DNA of 64,000 nt from Pseudomonas sp. JUb42 (GTDB taxonomy: Bacteria > Pseudomonadota > Gammaproteobacteria > Pseudomonadales > Pseudomonadaceae): positions 359,302 to 423,301 of the forward strand of contig NZ_JANUFD010000005.1 of NCBI RefSeq assembly GCF_024807945.1, given 5' to 3'. The translations under genes were made by a program, and so were the position numbers. Below, one piece after another: positions 27,758 through 35,971 of this stretch. Positions within the stretch are counted from its first letter, which is position 1. Each line of letters starts with the position of its first letter. Below the pieces are notes generated by a model. It did no database searches and was not told the DNA's origin. It saw nothing but the letters and a program-made list of their open reading frames with translations.

Positions 27758-28525
27758 ATGTCCAAGACCCAACTGTTCGACCTCGACGGCAAGATCGCCT
27801 TCGTTTCCGGTGCCAGCCGCGGTATCGGCGAAGCTATTGCCAAACTGCTGGCGCAACAGGGCGCCCATGTGATCGTCTCGAGCCGCAAGATCGACGGCTG
27901 CCAGCAGGTTGCCGACGCCATCATCGCCGACGGTGGCCAGGCCACGGCCATCGCCTGCCATATTGGCGAGATGGAGCAGATCTGCAGCGTCTTCGCGCAG
28001 ATCCGCGAACAGTTCGGCCGCCTGGATATCCTGGTCAATAACGCCGCGACCAACCCGCAGTTCTGCAACGTACTGGACACCGACCTCGGCGCATTCCAGA
28101 AGACTGTGGACGTGAACATTCGCGGTTATTTCTTCATGTCGGTGGAAGCCGGCAAGCTGATGCGCGACAACGGCGGTGGCAGCATCATCAACGTTGCCTC
28201 GATCAACGGCGTCTCCCCCGGCGTGTTCCAGGGCATCTATTCGGTGACCAAGGCAGCCGTGATCAACATGACCAAGGTCTTCGCCAAGGAATGCGCCGGC
28301 TTCGGTATCCGCTGCAACGCCCTGCTGCCGGGCCTGACCGACACCAAGTTCGCTTCGGCGCTGGTCAAGAACGACGCGATCCTCAAGACCGCCCTGGCGC
28401 AGATCCCGCTCAAGCGCGTGGCCGACCCGAGCGAAATGGCCGGCGCGGTGCTGTACCTGGCCAGCGATGCCTCGAGCTACACCACGGGTGTGGCGCTGAA
28501 TGTGGATGGTGGTTTCCTCTCCTGA
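27758..28525 (+). CDS. Short-chain dehydrogenase/reductase
   Basis: A 255-residue classical SDR. The dinucleotide loop SGASRGIG is at residues 17-24, the NNAATNP block follows, and the catalytic pair is Tyr161 and Lys165 in YSVTK. The C-terminal YTTGVALNVDGGF closes the cofactor site. It probably oxidises or reduces a hydroxyacyl or alcohol substrate with NAD(P). Its pairing with an ACAD10-like kinase suggests a shared lipid- or hydroxyacid-related pathway. Confidence 0.9.
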   Translation: MSKTQLFDLDGKIAFVSGASRGIGEAIAKLLAQQGAHVIVSSRKIDGCQQVADAIIADGGQATAIACHIGEMEQICSVFAQIREQFGRLDILVNNAATNPQFCNVLDTDLGAFQKTVDVNIRGYFFMSVEAGKLMRDNGGGSIINVASINGVSPGVFQGIYSVTKAAVINMTKVFAKECAGFGIRCNALLPGLTDTKFASALVKNDAILKTALAQIPLKRVADPSEMAGAVLYLASDASSYTTGVALNVDGGFLS

Positions 28526-28538
28526 CGCCTCATACCAG

Positions 28539-28627
28539 CGTTGGAGCGAGGCTTGCCCAAGAATGATACGACGCGGTTTTTCTGACACTGCGCGTCGATC
28601 GGTTCGCGGGCAAGCCTCGCTCCAACG
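28539..28627. repeat. REP-like inverted repeat (GCGAGGCTTGCCC type)
   Basis: CGTTGGAGCGAGGCTTGCCC and GGGCAAGCCTCGCTCCAACG face each other around a 49-base loop. It lies between convergent genes. Confidence 0.82.
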
Positions 28628-28636
28628 GAAGTCGGC

Positions 28637-29911
28637 TCAATACCGCGGTTTAACGGCCTTCCACTCCGGCTTGTATTTCTGCATCTGCTTCACATCGTCA
28701 CGCTGGCGAATCCCGCAGCTGAGGAACTGGTCGTTGAGCTTGCCCAACTGGTCATAGTCCAGCTCAAGGCCCAGCCCCGGCTCGCGGGTCAGATGCACGC
28801 AGCCATCAACGATAGGCAGTTTGCCGCCCTTGATCACTTCCTCGTCCGGCTCCTGCCACGGGTAGTGGGTATCGCAGGCGAAATCCAGATTCGGCACCGC
28901 GGCGGCGACATGGGTCATGGCCATCAGGCTGATGCCCAAGTGCGAGTTGGAGTGCATCGACACGCCGAGGCCAAAGGTCTCGCACATCTTCGCCAATGCC
29001 TGGGTATCGCGCAGGCCGCCCCAGTAATGGTGGTCGGCAAGGACGATCTGCACGCTGTTCTGCGCCACGCTGCGGCGGAACTCGTCGAAATCGGTGACCA
29101 CCATATTGGTCGCCAGAGGCAGGCCGGTGCGCTTGTGCAGCTCAGCCATGCCATCCAGGCCAGGGGTCGGATCCTCGTAGTACTGCAAGTCGTCGCCGAG
29201 CAGTTCGGCCATGCGGATCGAGGTTTCCAGGGACCAGTTGCCGTTGGGGTCGATCCGCAATGGGTAGCCGGGAAATGCCTTCTTCAACGCCTTGATGCAT
29301 GACACCTCATGCTCCGGGTCCAGAGCACCCGCCTTGAGCTTGATGCTCTTGAAGCCATAGGCCTCGATCATGCGCCGGGCCTGGGCGACGATCTGCTCCT
29401 CGCTCAAGGCCTCGCCCCAGCTGTCTGGCGCGTAGGGGGACTGGGCGTGCTCGGCATACTTGAAGAACAGGTAGGCACTGAACGGCACCCGATCACGCAC
29501 CGCACCGCCCAGCAAATCCACCAACGGCAGGTTCATGGAGCGGGCCTGCAGATCGAGAAACGCCACTTCGAAGGCCGAATAGGCATTGCTCACCGCCTTG
29601 CTGGCATGGGAGCCGGGGGCCAGTTCGGCGCCGGCCAGGCTGGCTGGCCTATGGGCAGCAACGGTGGCCTGAACGATACGCCGCAGCTTGTTCAGATCGA
29701 ACGGATCAAGGCCGATCAGCTGGCTTTGCAGTTGCTGCTGGATAGCCAGGGCCGGTGCATCGCCGTAGCTTTCGCCCAGGCCGATATAGCCGTTGTCGCT
29801 TTCTACTTCGATGATCGAACGCAGGGCAAAAGGCTCGTGGATGCCGCTGGCGTTGAGCAGCGGTGGATCACGAAAGGCAATTGGCGTGACTGTTACGCGT
29901 GTGATTTTCAA
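28637..29911 (-). CDS. Glucarate dehydratase family (enolase superfamily) enzyme
   Basis: A 424-residue mandelate-racemase/enolase-superfamily acid-sugar dehydratase closest to glucarate dehydratase. The catalytic K191-x-K193 lies in SIKLKAG, metal ligands are in RIDPNGNW and YYEDPT, and the late general base His320 is in MHSNSHLG. Such enzymes remove water from D-glucarate or a related acid to a keto-deoxy acid. A TTG at 29911 with GGGAGC seven bases before it gives MKITRVTVTPIAF, the usual family start; an in-frame TTG at 29927-29929 lacks this. It follows the permease gene closely, in one operon, opposite a LysR regulator. Confidence 0.88.
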   Translation of the reverse strand: MKITRVTVTPIAFRDPPLLNASGIHEPFALRSIIEVESDNGYIGLGESYGDAPALAIQQQLQSQLIGLDPFDLNKLRRIVQATVAAHRPASLAGAELAPGSHASKAVSNAYSAFEVAFLDLQARSMNLPLVDLLGGAVRDRVPFSAYLFFKYAEHAQSPYAPDSWGEALSEEQIVAQARRMIEAYGFKSIKLKAGALDPEHEVSCIKALKKAFPGYPLRIDPNGNWSLETSIRMAELLGDDLQYYEDPTPGLDGMAELHKRTGLPLATNMVVTDFDEFRRSVAQNSVQIVLADHHYWGGLRDTQALAKMCETFGLGVSMHSNSHLGISLMAMTHVAAAVPNLDFACDTHYPWQEPDEEVIKGGKLPIVDGCVHLTREPGLGLELDYDQLGKLNDQFLSCGIRQRDDVKQMQKYKPEWKAVKPRY

Positions 29912-29929
29912 AAGAATGCTCCCGATCAA

Positions 29930-31306
29930 TCAGGGTTTTGGGCTGGAAGGTGTGCTGAGTACGGTATTGGCGGACTCAGCCAAAGACGGGCGGCGCGGTT
30001 CACCTCGCGGCGTGGTGCGGGCAAAGAAGATCACCACCGCCGCCAGCAGCGACGTGGCGGCCAAGCCATAAAGCCCGCCTTGAATGGAACCGGTGGTCTG
30101 TTCAAGAAAGCCGAAGGTTGCCGGGGCGACGAAGCCGCCGAGGTTGCCGATGGAGTTGATCAGGGCGATCACCGCCGCAGCGATACGCGCATCCAGGTAG
30201 CCCTGGGGTATCGGCCAGAACAGCGCCGACGCGGCCTTGAAACCGATGGCGGCAAAACAGATGGCGATGAAGGCGAAGATCGGCCCGCCGGTGGTGGACA
30301 TGAACATGCCGAACGCAGCGATCACCAGCGTCACCGCGACCCAGGCCTGCTGATGCTTGAAGCGCGCGGCCAGCGCAGCGAAACCGTACATGGCAACAAT
30401 GGAAATGATCCACGGCACCGAGTTGAACAGGCCCACCTGGAAGTCACTGAGGCTGCCCATTTTCTTGATCATGCTCGGCAGCCAGAAGGTCGCGCCGTAG
30501 ATGGTCAGGGCAATGGAGAAGTAGATGAAGCAGAACAGCATGATCTGCCGGTCGGCCAGCAACTTGAACATCGACGGCCGCACCGTCTGCGCTGCTTCCC
30601 GCGCCCGCTGCTCTGCATCGATGGCCTGGGTCAGGGCAGCTTTTTCCTCGTCGCTGAGCCACTTGGCTTCCCGGGGATGGGACTGCAACCAGAACCAGAC
30701 AAAGCCGCAGAGCACGATGGAGGCAAAGCCTTCGATGAGGAACATCCATTGCCAGCCATGCAGACTCAGCCCCTCGACACTCAACAGCGCGCCCGACACA
30801 GGACCGGAAATCACCGAGGCAATCGCCGAACCGCTGAGGAAGATCGCCATGGCCTTGCCACGCTCGGTGGAAGGCAGCCATTGGGTGAAGTAATAAATGA
30901 TGCCGGGGAAGAAGCCTGCCTCTGCCGCACCGAGAATAAAACGCAGCACGTAGAAGCTGGTCTCGCCACGAACAAACGCCATGGCCATGGCGGCCGCGCC
31001 CCAGGTAAACATGATGCGCGTCAGCCAGGCACGGGCGCCGAAGCGTTGCAGCAGCATGTTGGAAGGCACTTCGAACAGCGCGTAACCGACGAAGAACAAG
31101 CCGGCACCCAGACCATAGGCTGCAGCGCCTATGCCCAGATCGGTTTGCAGATGGGTACGAACGAAGCCAATGTTGACCCGGTCGATGTAGTTGACGATGA
31201 ACATCACCACAAACAGGGGCAGCACATGGCGCTTCACTTTCGCGGCGGCGCGGGCCAGAGTTGAATCAGGCGCTGCACCGGCGGATGTGCCAGGGACGTT
31301 ATTCAA
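29930..31306 (-). CDS. MFS sugar-acid permease (anion:cation symporter family)
   Basis: A 458-residue, 12-helix major facilitator protein. It has the ACS-family signature MFIVNYIDRVNIGFVRTHL near residue 37, a GYALFEVPSNMLLQRFGAR loop and LRFILGAAEAGFFPGIIYY. These are typical of GudP-like glucarate/galactarate and related proton symporters. It is first in the operon with the glucarate-type dehydratase, and both lie opposite a LysR gene. The locus probably imports and dehydrates one sugar acid; the exact substrate is not decided by sequence. Confidence 0.88.
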   Translation of the reverse strand: MNNVPGTSAGAAPDSTLARAAAKVKRHVLPLFVVMFIVNYIDRVNIGFVRTHLQTDLGIGAAAYGLGAGLFFVGYALFEVPSNMLLQRFGARAWLTRIMFTWGAAAMAMAFVRGETSFYVLRFILGAAEAGFFPGIIYYFTQWLPSTERGKAMAIFLSGSAIASVISGPVSGALLSVEGLSLHGWQWMFLIEGFASIVLCGFVWFWLQSHPREAKWLSDEEKAALTQAIDAEQRAREAAQTVRPSMFKLLADRQIMLFCFIYFSIALTIYGATFWLPSMIKKMGSLSDFQVGLFNSVPWIISIVAMYGFAALAARFKHQQAWVAVTLVIAAFGMFMSTTGGPIFAFIAICFAAIGFKAASALFWPIPQGYLDARIAAAVIALINSIGNLGGFVAPATFGFLEQTTGSIQGGLYGLAATSLLAAVVIFFARTTPRGEPRRPSLAESANTVLSTPSSPKP

Positions 31307-31414
31307 GGGGCGACTCTCCCGTTGTTGGTTTTTATAGGGATGAGTCGATGATGGACGCCGGTATTGTTCCCGTCTAATCTATATTTGCACTTGATTGATA
31401 CCTGGAATATATCA

Positions 31415-32308
31415 ATGTTTGAACTGGCCCAACTGCGCTGCTTTACCACCGTCGCCACGGAACTGAATTTCCGTCGTGCTGCCGAGCGCCTGAACATGAC
31501 CCAGCCCCCCTTGAGTCGGCAGATCCAGTTGCTCGAACATAATCTGGGCGTCGAGCTGTTTACCCGCAGCACCCGCAGCGTGGCCCTGACCGCCGCCGGT
31601 CGCGCATTCTTTATTGAAGCCCAGAGCCTGCTCGAGCGCGCACAACAGGCAGCCCTCGCCGCCCGGCGCTTCGCCGAAGGCGATATCGGCTCGGTAAGCA
31701 TCAGTTTCGTCGGCAGTGCGGTGTATGAATTTCTGCCCAAGGTCATCGCAGAGGCGCGGCTCAAGCAGCCCCATGTGAAGATTTCTTTGACGGAAATGAA
31801 CACTCATCAGCAGCACGAAGCCCTGCGTGCAAGGCGCATTGATCTGGGCATTGTCCGCGCGCCGCTGTTCCAGCCGGGCTATGAAAGTGAGTGCCTGGTG
31901 CGCGAGCCGTTTATCCTCGCCATCCCCAGCAGCCACCCCTTGGCCCGTGCCGAAACAGTCGGAGTGCGCGACCTCAATGGCGTACCCTTTCTGATGTACT
32001 CCCACTCGGCCTATCCGCCCTTCAACGAATTGCTCACCGGCATGTTCCGTTCGGCCCAGGTGGCGCCGGAATACGTGCAATGGCTGGGTTCGTCATTGAC
32101 CATCCTGGCCCTGGTCAACGCCGGCATGGGCCTGGCGTTGGTCCCGCGTTGCGCCACTTCGGTGGTGTTCAAGGACGTGACCTTTCGCGCCATTGAACTG
32201 GATGAGGGTGTGCAGAGCGAACTGCACCTGGCCTGGCGCAGCGATAACGACAACCCGGCATGCCGCATGTTGCTGGAGGCGATTCGAGCGGCGGTGAGGG
32301 TCGATTGA
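31415..32308 (+). CDS. LysR-type regulator of the sugar-acid locus
   Basis: A 297-residue LysR regulator. The winged HTH lies at residues 1-60 (ELNFRRAAERLNMTQPPLSR, then LLEHNLGVELFTRSTRSVALT), followed by the type 2 periplasmic-fold effector domain. The frame opens at 31364; the ATG at 31415 begins the canonical MFELAQLRCFTTVA. It is divergent from the permease-dehydratase operon and should control it. A decayed second copy of its effector domain lies downstream at 33602-33881. Confidence 0.92.
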   Translation: MFELAQLRCFTTVATELNFRRAAERLNMTQPPLSRQIQLLEHNLGVELFTRSTRSVALTAAGRAFFIEAQSLLERAQQAALAARRFAEGDIGSVSISFVGSAVYEFLPKVIAEARLKQPHVKISLTEMNTHQQHEALRARRIDLGIVRAPLFQPGYESECLVREPFILAIPSSHPLARAETVGVRDLNGVPFLMYSHSAYPPFNELLTGMFRSAQVAPEYVQWLGSSLTILALVNAGMGLALVPRCATSVVFKDVTFRAIELDEGVQSELHLAWRSDNDNPACRMLLEAIRAAVRVD

Positions 32309-32334
32309 ACAGTTTTGCCTGACAAACGTTTAAC

Positions 32335-32366
32335 ACTAGTACCCATTTCGAGAAATGGGTACTAGT
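32335..32366. repeat. Perfect 14-bp inverted repeat at the left side of the RHS segment
   Basis: ACTAGTACCCATTT-CGAG-AAATGGGTACTAGT is a perfect stem with a 4-base loop, just after the LysR stop. It is followed by further AGTAC-containing repeats (to about 32390). No T-run follows, so it is not an obvious terminator. It may mark a recombination or insertion junction. Confidence 0.7.
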
Positions 32367-32440
32367 ACTTCTGTTAGTAGTACTGCCGTGTCTCGGGGCG
32401 TAAGTTAGGCCTGTTCAGGCGCTTAAGCGGGATTGCGATC

Positions 32441-33565
32441 ATGCCGGGTACAAACAGACTTTGTCACTATCGTTACGACCCATTAGACCTCCTGGCGTCA
32501 GTCACGCCTCTGGCTAAAGCGATTGCGCGACATTTCTATAAAGGCGGGATTTTGGCGACCACACTGCAAGGTACCGAGCAACGTACATTCATGCGGGCAC
32601 AGACGTCGCTTCTCGCGCAGCTTGATCCATCCGGCAACGTAATGCTGGCCACTGATAGAAACAACAGCGTCTTACAGGCAAACACCAAGCAGGCGCAAAC
32701 GCCTGTCGCATACTCTGCCTACGGCCATCGTCAAGATATCCTGACATTACCCGGATTGCCCGGCTTCAATGGTGAAAAAGCTGATCAGGTTACAGGCCAC
32801 TATCTGCTGGGTAATGGTTATCGGGCCTACAACCCGGTATTGATGCGCTTTAATAGCCCGGATAGCCTGAGCCCGTTTGGCAAGGGTGGTCTGAATGCCT
32901 ATGCCTATTGTCTGGGGAATCCAGTAAAAATGGTCGATCCGACGGGGCATTTTGGTGGATTGTCGAAGGTCTTGGCCGATTTAATGGTCACGGGTATAGG
33001 GAAAGGGGTTGGAGCACTGAAGGCCACTGGAAATCGCTTTGCTGGATCGTTCGCCAAGGGCCTGAGTGGGAAGGGAGCGTCGCGAGCAGGGAAGCATTTT
33101 GCACCATCAAAAACTCGAGCGGGTGAAGTCATTGTCGCTGAAAGTTTTAAACAGAAGGTGAGCGAGTTCGCTTCAATAAAAGCGAGAGAGGCGGTGTTAC
33201 GCGCTTTCTCTTCAACAAGCGTTCTTCGACAGCAAGGTAGGTTGCCCGCACTTGAAACGATGGGAATATTCGATAACTCACTCACCTCCCTTATAAAACA
33301 GCATCCAAAACTTCAAAAAGCAGGCGGTGACATTTTAGGAACCCCATTTGGGATACAAGCGATTGCTGATTTTGACGAGCACGCAATGAAGTATCTAACT
33401 AAAGGCGGCCCGATGGAGTCAATCGATTCATTTAGAGGCGGGTTTCGAGACGCGGTTTCACGAAACTTCAATCGTGGGGGCTGGAGCCATACAGCTGCTA
33501 TACGTGACCACTTGGAAAAAGCTCGCAGTGTTAGAAGAGCACCCAATCCACTACCTATGAAGTGA
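32441..33565 (+). CDS. Orphan RHS-core protein with variable C-terminal tip
   Basis: A 374-residue protein. Residues 12-175 are an RHS/YD-repeat end: YDPLDLLASV, YSAYGHRQD, then the core LGNGYRAYNPVLMRFNSPDS and NAYAYCLGNPVKMVDPTGH. The rest (176-374) is a unique, more A+T-rich tip with basic and helical character and no recognised toxin motif. Full RHS toxins are over 1000 residues, so this is a short or truncated form. No immunity-like gene follows. The drop in G+C past 33100 is typical of horizontally exchanged tips. Confidence 0.75.
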   Translation: MPGTNRLCHYRYDPLDLLASVTPLAKAIARHFYKGGILATTLQGTEQRTFMRAQTSLLAQLDPSGNVMLATDRNNSVLQANTKQAQTPVAYSAYGHRQDILTLPGLPGFNGEKADQVTGHYLLGNGYRAYNPVLMRFNSPDSLSPFGKGGLNAYAYCLGNPVKMVDPTGHFGGLSKVLADLMVTGIGKGVGALKATGNRFAGSFAKGLSGKGASRAGKHFAPSKTRAGEVIVAESFKQKVSEFASIKAREAVLRAFSSTSVLRQQGRLPALETMGIFDNSLTSLIKQHPKLQKAGGDILGTPFGIQAIADFDEHAMKYLTKGGPMESIDSFRGGFRDAVSRNFNRGGWSHTAAIRDHLEKARSVRRAPNPLPMK

Positions 33566-33601
33566 ATAGCCAACCACTTTATTTTTTAATCTTCCTCCAT
33601 T

Positions 33602-33881
33602 ACAGCCGGGGTATGACAGCGAATGTCTGGTGCGCGAGCTCTTTATCCTCGCCATCCCCGGCAGCCACCCTTTGGCCCGTGCCGAAACGGTCGGTGTGCG
33701 CGACCTCAATAACGTGCCCTTCCTGATGTACTCCCACTCGGCCTACCCGCCCTTCAACGAACTGCTCACCGGCATGTTCCGCTCGGCCCAGGTGGCGCCT
33801 AATTTCGTGCAGTGGCTGGGTTCGTCATCGACCATCCGGACGTTGCTGGCGGCGGTGCGGGCGGACAGTGTAAATTCTTGA
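33602..33881 (+). pseudogene. Truncated copy of the adjacent LysR effector domain
   Basis: From the codons for QPGYDSECLVRELFILAIPG to WLGSSSTI the DNA closely matches the intact LysR gene from about 31870 to 32105. Most differences are at third codon positions. After SSTI it jumps to a TLLAAVRAD tail corresponding to the regulator's last residues, so an internal piece of about 55 codons is missing. It lacks the HTH and a start. It is a remnant of a second LysR gene. Confidence 0.85.
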
Positions 33882-33889
33882 TGATGCAA

Positions 33890-33980
33890 TCGCTGGCGCG
33901 AGGCTTGGCCCCGAATCGATTGACGCGGTTCGTCTGAGACCACGCGTCTACCTGTTCGCGGGCAAGCCTCGCTCCAACGT
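33890..33980. repeat. REP-like inverted repeat (GCGAGGCTTG type)
   Basis: GCTGGCGCGAGGCTTGGCCC and GGGCAAGCCTCGCTCCAACG form the imperfect arms, directly after the LysR remnant. Confidence 0.78.
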
Positions 33981-33991
33981 CTTTCAATGCA

Positions 33992-34756
33992 TCAACCCAG
34001 CGGAATCGGATTATCGATCAGCGACTGGTTGAACTGCGCGATCAGCGCGTATTCGTTCGGCCCGACATTGGCGCGCAGCGGAGCGATGCCGTCGACGAAA
34101 ACTTCGGTGGTATCGGTGGCCAGTTTTTCCAGGGTCTGGGCGATAAACACGTCCAGCGGCATCGAGCGCGGGTCGCCGCTCTTGTGGATCAGGTCGGTGT
34201 CGACCCATGGTGGCGCGATTTCCAGCACGCTGACGCTGCTGTCACGCAACATGAAACGTTGCGACAGGGTGTAGGAGTGAATGGCCGCCTTGGTCGCCGA
34301 GTACAGCGCCGTGACCGCAATCGGAATAAAGGCCAGTACCGAGCTGTTGTTGATCAGGTAGGACTGCGGCTGTTTCTTCAGGTGTTCGACAAAGGCAGCG
34401 CTGACCCGTACCGGCCCCAGCAGGTTGGTTTCTAGCAGACCGACGGCCTGGGCATCGTCCAGCTGGCCGGAAGCCGGATTGTCGAAGGGCATGATCCCGG
34501 CATTGTTGATGACCACGTTGAGGGTCGGGTGGCGGCGGATGACTTCCTGTGCCACAGCCTTGATCTGCGCCGCGTCATTGATATCCAGCTCGATGGTATC
34601 GATGCCGGGGTTGGCCTTGGCCACCTCGTCCAGCAGGGCCTTGCGGCGACCGGCGATGATCACCTGGTTGCCCAGGCGGTGGAAAGCTTCGGCCAGGCCA
34701 CGGCCAATGCCCGAGGTGCCGCCGGTGATGAAGATGGTGTTGGCTGTGAGTTTCAT
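33992..34756 (-). CDS. SDR family oxidoreductase, DltE-like
   Basis: A 254-residue SDR with the cofactor loop TGGTSGIGRG at residues 10-19, VINNAGIMPF and the active-site Tyr-x3-Lys in LYSATKAAIH. The C-terminus is typical of DltE-like stand-alone SDRs. The frame opens further upstream, but ATG at 34756 with AGGA about nine bases ahead starts MKLTANTIFITGG. A second ATG six bases upstream is possible. It is divergent from a GlxA-type regulator, which may control it. Confidence 0.87.
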   Translation of the reverse strand: MKLTANTIFITGGTSGIGRGLAEAFHRLGNQVIIAGRRKALLDEVAKANPGIDTIELDINDAAQIKAVAQEVIRRHPTLNVVINNAGIMPFDNPASGQLDDAQAVGLLETNLLGPVRVSAAFVEHLKKQPQSYLINNSSVLAFIPIAVTALYSATKAAIHSYTLSQRFMLRDSSVSVLEIAPPWVDTDLIHKSGDPRSMPLDVFIAQTLEKLATDTTEVFVDGIAPLRANVGPNEYALIAQFNQSLIDNPIPLG

Positions 34757-34864
34757 GGTCATGGTTCCTGTAGGGAAGTACTGGGTGATGGCGCCATGAT
34801 GCGGCGAGTTGACCATGACCGAAACGACGTATAGGGTAGTGATTCGAGACACAGGGATCACGCC

Positions 34865-35815
34865 ATGCACCGTATCTGCTATTTACTCACCGATAACTTC
34901 CAGGTGATGGCTGTGGCCACCCAGGCGGTGTTCGAGTTTGCCAACAAGGTCGCCGTCGAGCCCTTCTATACCATCGAGACTTTTTCCCTGGAAGGCGGCG
35001 CGGTGCGCTCTTCCCTGGGCATGAGCATCGATACTCAACCCGTGCAGGCGCCCAGCCTGGCCGATACCTGGATCATCGCCGGCGTGGACAATCCACTGGA
35101 TGGTCCACCGTCCGATGAGACCCTCGCGTTCGTGCGCCTGGCCGGAACCCAGGCGCGGCGCACGGCGGGAATCTGCACCGGTGGCTTCACCCTGGCCGCA
35201 GCCGGCCTGCTGGAGGGCCGTCGCGCCACCACGCACTGGGTCTATGCCCCGGCCCTGCAACGGCGCTTTCCGGATATCACGGTCGAGGAAGACCGGATCT
35301 TTATCGTCGATGGTTCGATCTGGACCTCAGCGGGCATGACCGCCGGGCTCGATCTTGCCCTGGGCATGGTCGAGAAAGACCTGGGCAGCGATCTGGCGCG
35401 CTCGGTGGCGCGCAAGCTGGTCATGCATCAACGCCGCTCGGGAGGCCAGAGCCAGCACTCGGAAATGCTTGATCTGTCGGCCAAGTCAGACCGCATCCAG
35501 AACGCTCTGGAATATGCCCGCCAGCACCTGGCCACCCCGCTCAAGGTCGAGGATCTGGCCGACAGCGTGCACATGAGCCCGCGTCAGTTCACAAGGGTAT
35601 TTACCGCCGAAACCGGTCAGTCTCCGGCCAAGGCCATCGAGGGCCTGCGCCTGGAGGCGGCGCGATTGATGATTGAACAGAGTCGTCACTCACTGGATGT
35701 GATCGCCCGGGAAACCGGTTTCCGGGACCGCCGCCATATGCGCGAAGTGTTTATCCGCGGCTTCGGCGTGCCGCCCCAAGCGGTAAGGCGGGATGTGCGC
35801 AGCGCGGCGCGCTGA
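34865..35815 (+). CDS. GlxA-type AraC regulator with DJ-1/PfpI domain
   Basis: A 316-residue regulator. Residues 1-190 form a class I glutamine-amidotransferase-like (DJ-1/PfpI) domain with the nucleophile-elbow GICTGGFTLAAAG. Residues about 215-315 are two AraC-type HTH units (VEDLADSVHMSPRQFTRVF and LDVIARETGFRDRRHMREVF). This architecture marks GlxA/ArgR/CdhR regulators that sense small nitrogen or carbon metabolites. It starts opposite the SDR gene, with the shared 108-base region as the likely operator. Confidence 0.9.
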   Translation: MHRICYLLTDNFQVMAVATQAVFEFANKVAVEPFYTIETFSLEGGAVRSSLGMSIDTQPVQAPSLADTWIIAGVDNPLDGPPSDETLAFVRLAGTQARRTAGICTGGFTLAAAGLLEGRRATTHWVYAPALQRRFPDITVEEDRIFIVDGSIWTSAGMTAGLDLALGMVEKDLGSDLARSVARKLVMHQRRSGGQSQHSEMLDLSAKSDRIQNALEYARQHLATPLKVEDLADSVHMSPRQFTRVFTAETGQSPAKAIEGLRLEAARLMIEQSRHSLDVIARETGFRDRRHMREVFIRGFGVPPQAVRRDVRSAAR

Positions 35816-35839
35816 ATCATCCAGGCAGCAGGCAGATCC

Positions 35840-35930
35840 TGTGGGAGCGAGGCTTGCCCGCGAAACGGCTGACGCAAACCATCAGATATCCCGTGCTTTA
35901 ATTTTGCGCGGGCAAGCGTCGCTCCAACGA
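35840..35930. repeat. REP-like inverted repeat (GCGAGGCTTGCCCGCGAA type)
   Basis: TGTGGGAGCGAGGCTTGCCC and GCGGGCAAGCGTCGCTCCAA arms around an AT-rich loop, between convergent genes. Confidence 0.78.
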
Positions 35931-35971
35931 GTGCCGCACTCCAACAGGAGTCATCCGCGTGCACGTTCATG

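Noticed and set aside
29309..31264. A 651-codon open frame antisense to the dehydratase and permease
   Set aside because: Shadow of two well-supported genes; no start signal and no domain.
33602..33881. A functional small LysR-like regulator
   Set aside because: No HTH, no start near the homology edge and an internal deletion; a remnant fits better.
33566..33991. Immunity gene for the RHS protein
   Set aside because: The region is filled by the LysR remnant and a REP-like repeat; no other coding frame with a start site.
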